A DNA stretch of 64,000 bases from Litorilituus sp. (GTDB taxonomy: Bacteria > Pseudomonadota > Gammaproteobacteria > Enterobacterales > Alteromonadaceae): NCBI GenBank assembly GCA_030754235.1, contig JASMAS010000003.1, positions 49,669-113,668 on the forward strand, read 5' to 3'. Positions 38,567 through 48,986 of the stretch are shown in pieces. The translations under genes were made by a program, and so were the position numbers. The notes beneath the pieces are model-generated. The model had not been told where the DNA came from and did no database searches. It saw only the letters and a program-made list of their open reading frames with translations. Within the stretch, counting starts at the first letter, position 1. The number at the start of each line of letters is the position of its first letter.

Positions 38567-41507
38567 GGCTTTTATGTTAGTAAAGGGGTTGATTTATTTT
38601 AACCGATATAAAAATAAATATATAACACAAATTTTGACAGAGTCTTGGTTTAATCACTTAAGTAAAATACTGCTATCAGCAATTATGCTGATTAATGTTA
38701 GTTTTACTGCAGTGGCTTATGAGTCTGAAGAACGTAAGACTATAACTCACTCTCCTTTAACTATTGCACTGAATAAAACTTCATTTCCCTATCAATTTTT
38801 AGATCAAGATGGCCGTCCAGCAGGTGTAATGCCAGATTTATGGCGTTTATGGGCAAAAAGACAAAATGTTGAGATTAAATTTGTAGAGTTGCCATGGCTC
38901 GAAACCCTATCGCAAGTAGAAAAAGGTAAAATTGACATTCATGCAGGGCTTTCAATTATTGACAGTAGAAAAGAGGCATTGGCTTTTACTGAGCCATTAT
39001 TCCCTTTATATGCTCATGTTTATGTAAGTAATGAATTATCGCAAGTAAAAAATATAGACGATCTTCGCCCTTACGCTATTGGGGTGGTGAATGGCTCTGC
39101 TCATATTGATATGCTCCTTAAAAGTTTTCCGCAACTTGAGCATAAAAAGTATCAAACAAGACATGAACTATATAAAGCTGCACTTCAAAAAGATATTTTA
39201 GTGTTTACTGGCCTTGAAAAGTTAGGTACTAATTATCAGTACTACCAGCAATTAACATCCATGTTCCCACCCCATAAGCGTTTGCGTTATCAACAAGGGG
39301 ACTTTGGTGTGGCGGTAGCTAAGAATAACCACGCGCTACTTGAATTTATTAACCAAGGTTTGGGTAAAATAACCCGTGAAGAAAAATCAGCGATAGAACG
39401 AAAGTGGTTTGGTATTGATAAACATACTGACAGTTTAGCATTAGGCTTTTTCCCTGATTATCCGCCTTACTCTGCATTATCTCCAAGTGGCAAGCCACAA
39501 GGACTTTTTATAGATTTATGGCGGCTTTGGGCTGAGCATACGGATACCAAAATTAACTTTGTGGTTAGTAGTGTTGAGGAGAGCTATGCCCTTATCGAGC
39601 ATAATAAGTTAGATGCGTTGGTTGCTATCCCTGATGAGTGGGTAGATGAGAATAAGTTTTTATTGGCTCAGGTTATATATCAATCTCAAGCAAAAGTTTT
39701 TGTTAATGCACATCTTCCTGATGTTGATTCGCTACATTATTTTGAACAAGAAAAATCAAAGAAAAAAAAGTACAAAGTAGGTATATGGAAAAAATCACCT
39801 ATTAAAAGAGAATTAAAACGAAAATATCCCAAACTTAACGTTCAAGAATATCTAACAATTGATAGCTTATTTAAAGCTGCAGAATTAAATGAAATTGATG
39901 CTTTTGTTGGTCATGTAGGCTTTATGAACCGCAAGCTTTTAAGTGCAAATTTACAATTGCATTTTTATGTACTTGATGCGCCTGTATTTATTTCAGTGAT
40001 TTCTCCACTGCTAAAAAAAGATAATACCCGTTTAGCCAACATCATCAATGAAGGTTTTAAGCTTATACCACATGAGCAGCTGGTTAGTATTGAAAATCGT
40101 TGGCTAGATGTAGGCAGTCATTATTATAAAAATTTACATAAAAAAGTGTCTCTATCGCCCGACGAAAAGGCGTTTATTTCGCGAAATAGGCAAGTTGATG
40201 TTGGCGTATTAACATCGCGAGCACCTGTGGGGTTTATCACCCCAGAAGGTGATTTTTCAGGTATTGATCGCGATATTTTCGATTTAATTACTGACCGTAC
40301 TGAGTTTCACTTTAACTTTATTGCTTATGATTCATGGTCACAGCTTTATGAAAACATACTAGCGGGTAATATTGATATGATTTCCAACTATACGCCGCGC
40401 GAATCAAAAAAAAATCAGCTACTAGCTTCAACAGCTTACTGGCAAACACCATGGGCAATTTTGCATCCTCAATTTTTTGGCTCTCAACCAGAATTAAAAA
40501 GCTTTTATGATAAAAGGTTGGCAATACCTAGACACGCAAATCTGATTAGCTATATACGAGAACAACACCCATTAATTCGTCTGGTCATAGTGAAAGACAG
40601 AGAGGAAGGTTTATTATTATTACAACAAGGAAAAATAGAAGGTTTAATTGACACCGTTACGTCGGCTTCTCAGCTCTTAAAACAAGAAAGTTTAGTGACT
40701 TTGATGATATCACTTATAGAAGGAGTTCCCGTTAACCGAAGTTACCTAGGTATTAATAAAGAAAAAAGGGAGCTACAAAGTATTATGGATAAAGCTTTGT
40801 TGACTATTTCTGATGAAGAGAAAAATAATATTTACGAAAAATGGTTTAGTATTGATATTAATACTGGATTTAATAAAGGCGTAGTTAAACGTGTGGCATT
40901 ACAAGCCTTTATATTCATTTTTGTTGTCCTCGTTATTATTATCCTTTGGAATAGACGTTTAAATAGGGAAATTAAAAGTCGTGTCGAACTTGAAAAAAGT
41001 ATGAAACATATGGCAACTCATGACGGACTGACAGGTTTAGCAAACCGTGTACTATTAACCGATAGATTAAATACCGCAATAGAATTTCATCAAAGACAAT
41101 CGCTCATGTTAGCGGTGCTTTTTCTTGATTTAGATAGTTTTAAAGAAGTGAATGATACTTACGGACACCATGTTGGTGATGAATTGCTGCTTATTGTCGC
41201 TCAGAGGCTAAAATCCTGTGTACGTAAATCAGATACTGTAGTGCGTTTTGGTGGTGATGAATTTGTCTTACTGCTAACAGGGCTTCATGCGCACAATGAA
41301 GCGGCCTATGTAGCAGAAAAAGTCTTGGAGTTAATGCAACTTCCATTTGACTTATCGGCAGAAACTGTACAAATAGGCTGTAGTATTGGCATTGCGCTTT
41401 ATCCTGAAAATGGCCTAAATGAAACCGATTTACTCAAAGAAGCTGATACACTCATGTACCAAGTTAAATCAGCCGGAAAAAATCACTATAGATTTAAATC
41501 TAACTAG
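38565..41507 (+). CDS. Membrane diguanylate cyclase with three periplasmic SBP3 domains
   Basis: A 980-residue c-di-GMP synthase candidate. A hydrophobic N-terminal segment (about 33-55) precedes three SBP_bac_3 domains in the periplasm. These begin at [64 protein letters not shown] and [31 protein letters not shown] transmembrane helix ([18 protein letters not shown]) leads to a GGDEF domain with intact GGDEF and an RKSD inhibitory I-site five residues upstream. The true start is uncertain: ATG 38565 lies inside the cmoA start, and ATG 38574 or TTG 38634 (just before the signal segment) are alternatives. It is probably an amino-acid-type ligand sensor. Confidence 0.85.
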   Translation: MAFMLVKGLIYFNRYKNKYITQILTESWFNHLSKILLSAIMLINVSFTAVAYESEERKTITHSPLTIALNKTSFPYQFLDQDGRPAGVMPDLWRLWAKRQNVEIKFVELPWLETLSQVEKGKIDIHAGLSIIDSRKEALAFTEPLFPLYAHVYVSNELSQVKNIDDLRPYAIGVVNGSAHIDMLLKSFPQLEHKKYQTRHELYKAALQKDILVFTGLEKLGTNYQYYQQLTSMFPPHKRLRYQQGDFGVAVAKNNHALLEFINQGLGKITREEKSAIERKWFGIDKHTDSLALGFFPDYPPYSALSPSGKPQGLFIDLWRLWAEHTDTKINFVVSSVEESYALIEHNKLDALVAIPDEWVDENKFLLAQVIYQSQAKVFVNAHLPDVDSLHYFEQEKSKKKKYKVGIWKKSPIKRELKRKYPKLNVQEYLTIDSLFKAAELNEIDAFVGHVGFMNRKLLSANLQLHFYVLDAPVFISVISPLLKKDNTRLANIINEGFKLIPHEQLVSIENRWLDVGSHYYKNLHKKVSLSPDEKAFISRNRQVDVGVLTSRAPVGFITPEGDFSGIDRDIFDLITDRTEFHFNFIAYDSWSQLYENILAGNIDMISNYTPRESKKNQLLASTAYWQTPWAILHPQFFGSQPELKSFYDKRLAIPRHANLISYIREQHPLIRLVIVKDREEGLLLLQQGKIEGLIDTVTSASQLLKQESLVTLMISLIEGVPVNRSYLGINKEKRELQSIMDKALLTISDEEKNNIYEKWFSIDINTGFNKGVVKRVALQAFIFIFVVLVIIILWNRRLNREIKSRVELEKSMKHMATHDGLTGLANRVLLTDRLNTAIEFHQRQSLMLAVLFLDLDSFKEVNDTYGHHVGDELLLIVAQRLKSCVRKSDTVVRFGGDEFVLLLTGLHAHNEAAYVAEKVLELMQLPFDLSAETVQIGCSIGIALYPENGLNETDLLKEADTLMYQVKSAGKNHYRFKSN

Positions 41508-41508
41508 G

Positions 41509-41536
41509 GTGACTTTACTAATCTTTGCTTTATAAT
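41509..41536 (+). promoter_or_regulatory. Candidate sigma70 promoter for aspS
   Basis: GTGACT (41509-41514, four of six matches to TTGACA) and a perfect TATAAT (41531-41536) are spaced by 16 bp. The start would be near 41543, leaving about 60 nt of leader before the aspS ATG. Confidence 0.5.
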
Positions 41537-41603
41537 ATGCCACATTTATAGGCTTGTAATATCAATATAAGCCTTATTTTTCGTAATTATCAAGGCAAAA
41601 TTC

Positions 41604-43379
41604 ATGCGTAGTCTTTATTGTGGTGAGGTTAATGAATCTCATATTGGTCAAGAAGTCACTCTTTGTGGCTGGGTAAATCGTCGTCGTGACTTAGGGGCGG
41701 TTATATTTCTAGATCTTCGAGACCGAGAAGGTTTAGTTCAAGTGGTTTATGACCCAGACCTACCTGAGGTACTTGCTATAGCAAATACATTACGCAATGA
41801 GTTTTGTGTGCAATTAAAAGGTAAAGTGCGTGCTCGTCCAGAAGGACAAGTGAATAAAGGTCTGAAAACGGGAGCTATTGAAGTTTTAGGTTTAGAGTTA
41901 ACCATACTAAATAAATCAGCACCATTACCACTTGACTCAAACCAAACTAACTCAGAAGAGCAACGTTTAAAATATCGCTACCTTGATTTACGTCGTAGTG
42001 AAATGACTGAACGTATGCGTTTTCGTGCAAAAGTGACTTCTAAAGTGCGTAGTTCTTTGGAGTCTCAAGGTTTTCTTGATATAGAAACTCCCATACTAAC
42101 CGCTGCTACGCCAGAAGGTGCACGTGATTATTTAGTTCCTAGTCGTACGCATAAAGGGCAGTTTTTTGCCCTACCACAATCGCCTCAATTGTTTAAACAA
42201 TTACTGATGATGTCAGGTATGGAGCGTTACTATCAAATCGTTAAGTGTTTCCGTGACGAAGACTTACGTGCCGATAGACAACCTGAATTCACTCAAATTG
42301 ATATTGAAACTTCTTTTATGACCAGTGAACAGGTCATGGAAGTGACTGAAAAAATGATCCGTGAATTATTTTTGGAGTTACTTGATGTTGATTTAGGCGA
42401 ATTTCCTCGCATGCCTTATGCTGAAGCAATGGCACGTTATGGCTCTGATAAACCAGACTTACGTAACCCACTTGAAATTGTTGATGTCGCTGATATTTTA
42501 AAGGATGTTGAGTTTAAAGTGTTCTCTGGCCCTGCTAATGACGCAAAAGGGCGGGTGTCTGTTATTTGTGTGCCGCAAGGTGCAAGTCACTTTTCTCGAA
42601 AGAAAATAGATGATTTAACTAAGTTCGTTGGTATTTATGGTGCCAAAGGTATGCCTTGGTTAAAAGTAAATGATCTTGGTAAAGGCTTAGAAGGTTTACA
42701 ATCACCAATTTTAAAATTCTTAAATGAAGACGCGGTTAATACGCTACTTGAGCGTACTAATGCACAAACAGGTGATATCATTTTCTTTGGTGCAGATAAT
42801 TACAATGTAGTCACTGAAGCGCTTGGTGCATTGCGTTTAAAAATTGGTGAAGATTTAGGTTTACTCACCGGTGATTGGAAACCTTTATGGGTTGTTGATT
42901 TCCCGATGTTTGAAGAAATTGATGGTCAAATGCATGCTCTGCATCATCCCTTTACTGCGCCAACTAACCTAACACCACAAGAGCTTGAAGCCAACCCTAT
43001 TGGCGCTTTATCTGATGCTTACGACATGGTTTTAAACGGTTGCGAATTAGGCGGTGGCTCTGTACGTATTCATGATCAAGCCATGCAATCAGCAGCATTT
43101 AGAATTTTAGGCATTAATGATCAAGAAGCGCAAGAGAAATTTGGTTTCTTACTTGAAGCATTACAATATGGTGCTCCACCGCATGCCGGTTTAGCGTTTG
43201 GTTTAGACAGGTTAGTGATGCTAATGACAGGCGCCAGCTCAATTCGTGAAGTTATGGCGTTCCCAAAAACAACGACAGCAGCTTGTCCTTTAACAAATGC
43301 GCCCGGTAATGCTAATCTTGCTCAATTGGCTGAGCTCGGGATTAAAGTCACTAAAGAAGCCACTAAAGAAGAGTTATAA
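41604..43379 (+). CDS. aspS: Aspartyl-tRNA synthetase
   Basis: This class II synthetase charges tRNA-Asp. An N-terminal OB-fold anticodon-binding domain ([43 protein letters not shown]) is followed by catalytic motif 2 ([21 protein letters not shown]) and the bacterial GAD insert domain. Motif 3 ([19 protein letters not shown]) ends the catalytic part. Length is 591 residues, the bacterial type. The aspS-ruvC-ruvA-ruvB order resembles other gammaproteobacteria. Confidence 0.98.
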   Translation: MRSLYCGEVNESHIGQEVTLCGWVNRRRDLGAVIFLDLRDREGLVQVVYDPDLPEVLAIANTLRNEFCVQLKGKVRARPEGQVNKGLKTGAIEVLGLELTILNKSAPLPLDSNQTNSEEQRLKYRYLDLRRSEMTERMRFRAKVTSKVRSSLESQGFLDIETPILTAATPEGARDYLVPSRTHKGQFFALPQSPQLFKQLLMMSGMERYYQIVKCFRDEDLRADRQPEFTQIDIETSFMTSEQVMEVTEKMIRELFLELLDVDLGEFPRMPYAEAMARYGSDKPDLRNPLEIVDVADILKDVEFKVFSGPANDAKGRVSVICVPQGASHFSRKKIDDLTKFVGIYGAKGMPWLKVNDLGKGLEGLQSPILKFLNEDAVNTLLERTNAQTGDIIFFGADNYNVVTEALGALRLKIGEDLGLLTGDWKPLWVVDFPMFEEIDGQMHALHHPFTAPTNLTPQELEANPIGALSDAYDMVLNGCELGGGSVRIHDQAMQSAAFRILGINDQEAQEKFGFLLEALQYGAPPHAGLAFGLDRLVMLMTGASSIREVMAFPKTTTAACPLTNAPGNANLAQLAELGIKVTKEATKEEL

Positions 43380-43403
43380 CATTTCTACTGATGGTAATTC
43401 GTA

Positions 43404-43439
43404 CTCAGGATATACACAATTAAGCGTGTTTATCCTGAG
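43404..43439 (+). terminator. Hairpin between aspS and ruvC
   Basis: CTCAGGATA (43404-43412) pairs with TATCCTGAG (43431-43439), and inner ACAC/GTGT arms extend the stem to 13 bp with one T-T mismatch. No U-tract follows, so it may be a terminator needing Rho or a processing signal. It lies 25 bp past the aspS stop. Confidence 0.5.
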
Positions 43440-43525
43440 CGCGTTATGCTTCAATGAACGTAGAATAAGCTAAGAAGCCTTTTATGTATTGCGACTTAGT
43501 TAATTAATAGAGCACCTGATATAAC

Positions 43526-44053
43526 ATGTCTATTATTCTTGGAATTGACCCTGGCTCACGATTTACTGGTTATGGGGTGATCAAAAAACAAGGTAGATCA
43601 TATACCTATTTAGGCAGTGGTTGTATTAAAGCACTTAGCCAAGGTGAAGATCTTGGTGCTCGCTTACAAACGATATTCTCAGGTGTTTCAGAAATAATTC
43701 TTCAATTCAAACCTGATATGTTCGCGATTGAGCAAGTCTTTATGGCAAAGAATCCTGATTCGGCATTAAAACTTGGACAAGCACGAGGCGCAGCAATTGT
43801 TGCCGCTACCAATAATGGTTTAGTGATCAGTGAATACTCTGCAAGACAAATTAAACAGGCTGTCGTTGGTACCGGTGGCGCAGATAAAACACAAGTTCAA
43901 CACATGGTGAAAACAATTCTTAACTTACCTGGTACCCCTCAGTCAGATGCTGCAGATGCACTTGCGGTTGCACTATGCCACGCTAATAGCCATGAAAGTC
44001 TTGATAAACTTGCTGGGCAAGCAAATAAAACGGTACGTGGCAGGTTACGATAG
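43526..44053 (+). CDS. ruvC: Holliday junction resolvase RuvC
   Basis: RuvC is the endonuclease that cuts Holliday junctions brought by RuvAB. The RNase H-like fold has acidic residues in [16 protein letters not shown] (Asp7), [23 protein letters not shown] (Glu) and [15 protein letters not shown] (two Asp). Length is 175 residues. It lies upstream of ruvA, separated by 120 bp that contain a candidate LexA site. Confidence 0.97.
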   Translation: MSIILGIDPGSRFTGYGVIKKQGRSYTYLGSGCIKALSQGEDLGARLQTIFSGVSEIILQFKPDMFAIEQVFMAKNPDSALKLGQARGAAIVAATNNGLVISEYSARQIKQAVVGTGGADKTQVQHMVKTILNLPGTPQSDAADALAVALCHANSHESLDKLAGQANKTVRGRLR

Positions 44054-44112
44054 CTTTCAAATATTGTCGTTATTGTTAATCATCAAAACGCACAGCTAAA
44101 AATAAAACTATT

Positions 44113-44132
44113 TACTGTATAAATATCTAGTG
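44113..44132 (+). promoter_or_regulatory. Candidate LexA (SOS) box upstream of ruvA
   Basis: TACTGTATAAATATCTAGTG matches the E. coli-type consensus (CTGT-N8-ACAG with AT-rich flanks) at 16 of 20 positions. The left CTGT half is perfect; the right half reads CTAG instead of ACAG. It is 41 bp upstream of the ruvA start, where LexA would block transcription, and ruvAB is SOS-controlled in E. coli. Confidence 0.5.
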
Positions 44133-44173
44133 TTATGATTTTGTATATTGATAATAATCGTTAGGTATTTGTT

Positions 44174-44800
44174 TTGATTGGTCGCTTGTCCGGCATTTTA
44201 GCTGAAAAATTCCCTCCTGAAGTTCTCATAGAGTGTGGTGGCGTTGGTTATGAGGTCACTATGCCAATGACTAGCATTTATGCGCTACCTGAGCTTAATG
44301 AGCAAACGATAATCTACACTCATTTTGTTGTTCGTGAAGATGCACAATTATTATATGGTTTTGCCAATACGACAGAGCGTAAACTTTTTAGATTACTTAT
44401 CAAGGTTAATGGTGTTGGCCCTAAATTAGCTTTAGCTGTGTTATCGGCTATGTCAGCGGATCAGTTTGTCAATTGTGTCGCCCATGATGATGTTACTGGC
44501 ATTGTGAAAATTCCAGGGGTAGGTAAAAAAACTGCGGAGCGGCTATTAATTGAAATGCGAGATCGTTTAAAAGACTGGAAAGTTAATGTTAGCACACCAG
44601 TGACAGATACCTTGTCTACCCCATTAGAGGCGGTTCAAACGTTTGCGACTAGTGTTAATGATCATCGAGGTGATGCGATTAATGCCTTGATTTCACTGGG
44701 TTATAAACCAGCCCAAGCTGATAAAGCAGTGAAAATGGTATATAGTGATGACATGAAAAGTGAAAACATAATACGTTTAGCGTTAAAGTCAATGTTATAA
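44174..44800 (+). CDS. ruvA: Holliday junction branch migration protein RuvA
   Basis: RuvA binds four-way junctions and loads RuvB. The start is TTG, giving [32 protein letters not shown], which matches the family N-terminus exactly, so no longer start is needed. The OB-fold is followed by HhH motifs ([34 protein letters not shown]) and a C-terminal RuvB-binding domain (about 155-208). Length is 208 residues. It is 57 bp from ruvB. Confidence 0.97.
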   Translation: MIGRLSGILAEKFPPEVLIECGGVGYEVTMPMTSIYALPELNEQTIIYTHFVVREDAQLLYGFANTTERKLFRLLIKVNGVGPKLALAVLSAMSADQFVNCVAHDDVTGIVKIPGVGKKTAERLLIEMRDRLKDWKVNVSTPVTDTLSTPLEAVQTFATSVNDHRGDAINALISLGYKPAQADKAVKMVYSDDMKSENIIRLALKSML

Positions 44801-44857
44801 GTTGAAGACCAGTTTATTTAATCACTAATTATTCAATATTTTTAGAAGTAGGACATA

Positions 44858-45871
44858 ATGATAGAAGCGGATCGCTTAATTGAGCCAATTGCAAGCATTG
44901 AAGATGAAGGTGTTGACCGTGCTATTCGCCCGAAAATGCTTATTGACTATATGGGACAAAACCATGTTAAAGCCCAGATGGAAATCTTTATTCCAGCAGC
45001 TAAAAAACGTCATGAGCCACTTGACCACTTATTGATTTTTGGTCCACCAGGGCTTGGGAAAACAACGCTGGCTAATATTGTTGCCAATGAAATGGGCGTC
45101 AACATTCGAGTGACATCAGGGCCAGTATTAGAAAAAGCCGGCGATTTAGCGGCATTATTAACAAACTTAGAAGAAAACGATATTTTATTCATCGATGAAA
45201 TTCATCGTTTAAGCCCCGTTGTTGAAGAAGTGCTTTACCCTGCTATGGAAGATTACCAATTGGATATCATGATTGGTGAGGGGCCGGCTGCTCGTTCAAT
45301 AAAATTAGATTTGCCGCCATTTACATTAATTGGCGCTACCACGCGTGCTGGAGCATTAACGTCACCACTGAGAGATAGATTTGGTATCGTTCAACGGTTA
45401 GAGTTTTATAATGTCAAAGAGCTTACGGCCATCGTTAAGCGTTCAGCGCACTTTCTTAAATTGAATATTGATCAGCAAGGGGCATTAGAAGTCGCGAAAC
45501 GTTCTCGAGGTACGCCACGAATTGCTAACCGACTATTACGTCGAGTTCGAGATTATGCTGATATAAAAACCCATGGGTTAGTCAATCAAAATACAGCGGC
45601 AGCGGCATTAGATATGTTAGAAGTTGACAATGAGGGCTTTGATATCATGGATAGAAAATTACTTCATGCCATCATTGATAAATTTATGGGTGGTCCCGTT
45701 GGCCTTGATAACGTAGCTGCTGCAATCGGTGAAGCGCGAGAAACCATTGAAGATGTGCTTGAGCCTTTTTTAATTCAGCAAGGTTTTTTGCAAAGAACAC
45801 CCAGAGGGCGTATTGCAACAGATAGAGCTTATGAGCACTTTTCTATTAACAGACCATCGACTGAAAGTTGA
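44858..45871 (+). CDS. ruvB: Holliday junction branch migration ATPase RuvB
   Basis: RuvB is the AAA+ motor that drives branch migration with RuvA. Walker A is [13 protein letters not shown] and Walker B is [10 protein letters not shown]; sensor 1 lies in [22 protein letters not shown] winged-helix DNA-binding domain is at the C-terminus ([16 protein letters not shown]). Length is 337 residues. It is convergent with the DUF2062 gene with 19 bp between stops. Confidence 0.98.
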   Translation: MIEADRLIEPIASIEDEGVDRAIRPKMLIDYMGQNHVKAQMEIFIPAAKKRHEPLDHLLIFGPPGLGKTTLANIVANEMGVNIRVTSGPVLEKAGDLAALLTNLEENDILFIDEIHRLSPVVEEVLYPAMEDYQLDIMIGEGPAARSIKLDLPPFTLIGATTRAGALTSPLRDRFGIVQRLEFYNVKELTAIVKRSAHFLKLNIDQQGALEVAKRSRGTPRIANRLLRRVRDYADIKTHGLVNQNTAAAALDMLEVDNEGFDIMDRKLLHAIIDKFMGGPVGLDNVAAAIGEARETIEDVLEPFLIQQGFLQRTPRGRIATDRAYEHFSINRPSTES

Positions 45872-45890
45872 CCGCAGAGTAAAATAGTAT

Positions 45891-46403
45891 TTAATGTCTA
45901 TTTTTACGCTGTTTCCATGCTTTAATGACGCTGTAACGCCATAATGCTTGAATACCAAAGTAACCGATAACACCGAAAATAGAGGCTAAAACACCACAGC
46001 CTAATAAGAACGAAGGCCCAATGGTTGATAAGCTGTCTACCACCCATTGCCAACTTGCTTCAAAAGCAAACGCTTGTGCAGGTTCTCCTACAATCCAAGT
46101 TCCTACAACATAACAGGAATAAAATATAGCTGGTATAGTAAGCGGATTCGTTATCCACACTAAAGCAATTGAAAGTGGTAAGTTTCCATGCACAATAATT
46201 GCTGTACCAGCGGCTAAAATCATTTGAAAAGGCACAGGGATGAAGGCAAAAAATAAGCCTATTGCAAAAGCTTTTGCCACAGAGTGACGATTCATGTGCC
46301 ATAAATGTGGGTTATGTAGCAAGTTACCAAAAACTTTTAAATATTTATTATCTTTAATGTCTTTGTGGTCGGGCATTAAACGCTTAATTATCTTTTTTGG
46401 CAT
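45891..46403 (-). CDS. DUF2062 family membrane protein
   Basis: The 170-residue protein has the DUF2062 core HSVAKAFAIGLFFAFIPVPFQMILAAGTAIIVHGNLPLSIALVWITNPLTIPAIFYSCYVVG, with three to four membrane segments (about 46-66, 68-82, 88-110, 130-155). The family's function is unknown. It is convergent with ruvB and divergent from comEC (76 bp). The start ATG at 46403 is followed by the basic MPKKIIKRLMPDHK segment common to the family. Confidence 0.88.
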   Translation of the reverse strand: MPKKIIKRLMPDHKDIKDNKYLKVFGNLLHNPHLWHMNRHSVAKAFAIGLFFAFIPVPFQMILAAGTAIIVHGNLPLSIALVWITNPLTIPAIFYSCYVVGTWIVGEPAQAFAFEASWQWVVDSLSTIGPSFLLGCGVLASIFGVIGYFGIQALWRYSVIKAWKQRKNRH

Positions 46404-46479
46404 ATACTTACTATAATTTTAAATTCGTTTATCTACTTAAACTAACGATATACACAATACAGGAAGTATTTTACTCACT

Positions 46480-48903
46480 ATGGATTGGTGGTTAGCTAGT
46501 TTTTTTTTCGGTGCTATATTGTCACTATTTCTACCTATAGTGCCAGATTTTTTTGCGTTATTTTTGCTTATATTGCTTTCAATCATTTTTTTCTGCTGTA
46601 AACCATTGCGTTTTACCTCAGGGGGACTCTTTGGGGCAAGCTGGATGTTGTTCTGTGCTATGCAATATCAATCAATTTGGCAAGATAACCATTTAGATGC
46701 AAATACACTTGCAAAAAAAACTCAGTTTGTAGAAGGAAATGTTATTAGTTTAGTGCCTAGTAATCTGACTAAAGCTGATTCACCAACTTCTCAGGTTAGT
46801 GAAAAGCGTACCCGCTTTACCATTCAAGTTACTCAATTAAATACACAAGTATTGAATCGCCCTATTGTGATGAGACTTAGTTGGAAAACCCCGAATTTTA
46901 TTGTTGAGCAAGGTCAAACGCTACAGTTAACTATTAAGTTTAAACCAGCACATGGTTTGGCTAATTTAGGTAGCTTTAGTTATCAAACATGGCTTCGAAG
47001 TAAAGAAATATTAGCAACCGGTTATGTTATTAACCAAAAATCGAACCGGATAATTGATCAAAATATCAGTTTACGACAACAACTTTTTAATGGCTACCGC
47101 ACGCTTTTACCCGCGCATCAACTATCCCCTTTATTGCTGGCGCTTGGCTTTGGAGAAAGATCTCAGTTACATGCTGATAGTGAGGCTAACTTATGGCATG
47201 TATTGACGTCTACGGGTACAGGACATTTAATTGCTATTTCAGGGTTACATATAGGTTTAGTTGCTTCAACAAGTTACTTGTTTATTGTGTTGTTGATTCG
47301 AGTAATACCGTTAACAGCAATTTATCAAGCATCTACATTATCCTCTTTTAATAGTCGTTATTTAGCTGTTGCTCTTAGCCTTTGTTGCGCACTGATATAT
47401 GCTTATTTAGCAGGATTTTCACTACCGACGTTAAGAGCGGTGATCATGCTGATACTCTATTGGGTAACTAGAATGATGGCTATTAAAATCTCAATTGGGC
47501 GCTGGTTATTAATCACTTTGTTTATTATTACCATTTCAACGCCTTTTAGTTTGTTTAGCGCAAGTTTTTGGTTATCTGTTTATGCTGTCACTGTTATTTT
47601 CATTAGCCTATGGCGTTTTAAGTTTTATCTGATCAAAGGGAATAAGCTTTGGCGATTTATGAAAGGCCTCGTTGTTATTCAACTCAGTTTAACCGTGATC
47701 TTATTGCCAATAACGGCATTATTATTTGGGCAAGTTTCTACGGTAGCTTTATTGGCTAACATGATAGCAGTGCCATGGATGAGCTTTATATCTATTCCAT
47801 TGTGTTTGTTCTCAGTGTTGTTGATGTTTTTTTCACCAGCGCTGTCGCAAACGTTGATGAATTTTACCTTAACGTCTTTATCATGGTTATGGCAATACTT
47901 AACATGGTTAGCTAAATGCCCGTGGGCGTTGGTTACGTTATCTAGCAGTGAGCAACAGTTATTGATAGTGTTAGGTATTATAACGGCAATACTTCTATTT
48001 GTTGTACCTAGTGCTAGATACCACAATAAACGCTGGCTAAAGGGAGCTTTTGCTGTTGTTACTTTCATGGCTATTTTATCCATTAAAACCCCTTCGTTTA
48101 GCTTTTTATCCCCAGCACATCACTCTGTTCGTGTTGATGTTAATTGGCAACTTGTTGTTTTTGATGTGGGTCAGGGATTGTCGGTGTTACTTAAATTCCA
48201 GAATAATGCCATGTTATATGATACGGGAGCAGCCTATCCTAGTGGCTTTAATATGGCAGAATCAGTAATATTACCTTATCTGCAATATCAAGGAATAAAC
48301 TCGTTAGATAAAGTCATTATCAGTCATAGTGACAATGACCATGCGGGTGGTTTAGCTCAATTACAAAAAGCACTACCAATCAAAACGCTTATCATCAATG
48401 ATGATGCCCTTACCAATGCTCAGTTTTGTCAACAGGGGAGATCATTTGATTGGAACGGTTTAAGGGTTGATATGTTATGGCCACAAACGCTGCAGGGTAA
48501 AGAAAATGATGATTCTTGTGTCTTGTTAGTCTCTACTCCAAGGTACAAAGTATTACTTACAGGGGACATTTCAAAAAAAACAGAACAGGCATTAATTAAA
48601 ATGTATCCACATTTAAGTGCTGATGTACTCATCGTGCCACATCATGGCTCAAAAACCTCATCGAGTAGAAACTTTATTAGCCATATTTCACCTCAAATTG
48701 CTGTCGTGAGCGCGGGTTTTTTAAACCGTTGGCAAATGCCTGTCGATGAGGTTGTTAGGCGATATAAGCAAGAAAACATAGAGTTGATTAATACTGCCAA
48801 GGTGGGGCAGGTTATTATTAATCTTTCAAATCAGGACATTAAACAAGGCATTAAGGTGCAAAATTATCATGATGATCTGTGGCCATTTTGGTTTGCAAAG
48901 TAA
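46480..48903 (+). CDS. comEC: DNA internalization channel protein ComEC/Rec2
   Basis: This 807-residue inner-membrane protein carries single-stranded DNA into the cytosol during natural transformation. An N-terminal hydrophobic part and DUF4131-like OB region (about 1-190) are followed by the competence membrane domain (about 215-510, containing LIAISGLHIGLVAS). A C-terminal metallo-beta-lactamase domain (about 550-790) has SHSDNDHAGGL and VPHHGSKTSSS. It precedes msbA, as in E. coli (ycaI-msbA). All parts are intact, so competence is possible. Confidence 0.93.
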   Translation: MDWWLASFFFGAILSLFLPIVPDFFALFLLILLSIIFFCCKPLRFTSGGLFGASWMLFCAMQYQSIWQDNHLDANTLAKKTQFVEGNVISLVPSNLTKADSPTSQVSEKRTRFTIQVTQLNTQVLNRPIVMRLSWKTPNFIVEQGQTLQLTIKFKPAHGLANLGSFSYQTWLRSKEILATGYVINQKSNRIIDQNISLRQQLFNGYRTLLPAHQLSPLLLALGFGERSQLHADSEANLWHVLTSTGTGHLIAISGLHIGLVASTSYLFIVLLIRVIPLTAIYQASTLSSFNSRYLAVALSLCCALIYAYLAGFSLPTLRAVIMLILYWVTRMMAIKISIGRWLLITLFIITISTPFSLFSASFWLSVYAVTVIFISLWRFKFYLIKGNKLWRFMKGLVVIQLSLTVILLPITALLFGQVSTVALLANMIAVPWMSFISIPLCLFSVLLMFFSPALSQTLMNFTLTSLSWLWQYLTWLAKCPWALVTLSSSEQQLLIVLGIITAILLFVVPSARYHNKRWLKGAFAVVTFMAILSIKTPSFSFLSPAHHSVRVDVNWQLVVFDVGQGLSVLLKFQNNAMLYDTGAAYPSGFNMAESVILPYLQYQGINSLDKVIISHSDNDHAGGLAQLQKALPIKTLIINDDALTNAQFCQQGRSFDWNGLRVDMLWPQTLQGKENDDSCVLLVSTPRYKVLLTGDISKKTEQALIKMYPHLSADVLIVPHHGSKTSSSRNFISHISPQIAVVSAGFLNRWQMPVDEVVRRYKQENIELINTAKVGQVIINLSNQDIKQGIKVQNYHDDLWPFWFAK

Positions 48904-48986
48904 ACCATTCACATAAGTAGTTGGCGACAAAGTAAAATCAAGTTAAAATGCGCGTTTATTGATACTTTATTCTATAAGTTACGCCA

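Noticed and set aside
46060..46302. 80-residue frame within the DUF2062 gene
   Set aside because: It is an alternative frame on the same strand inside a well-supported gene.
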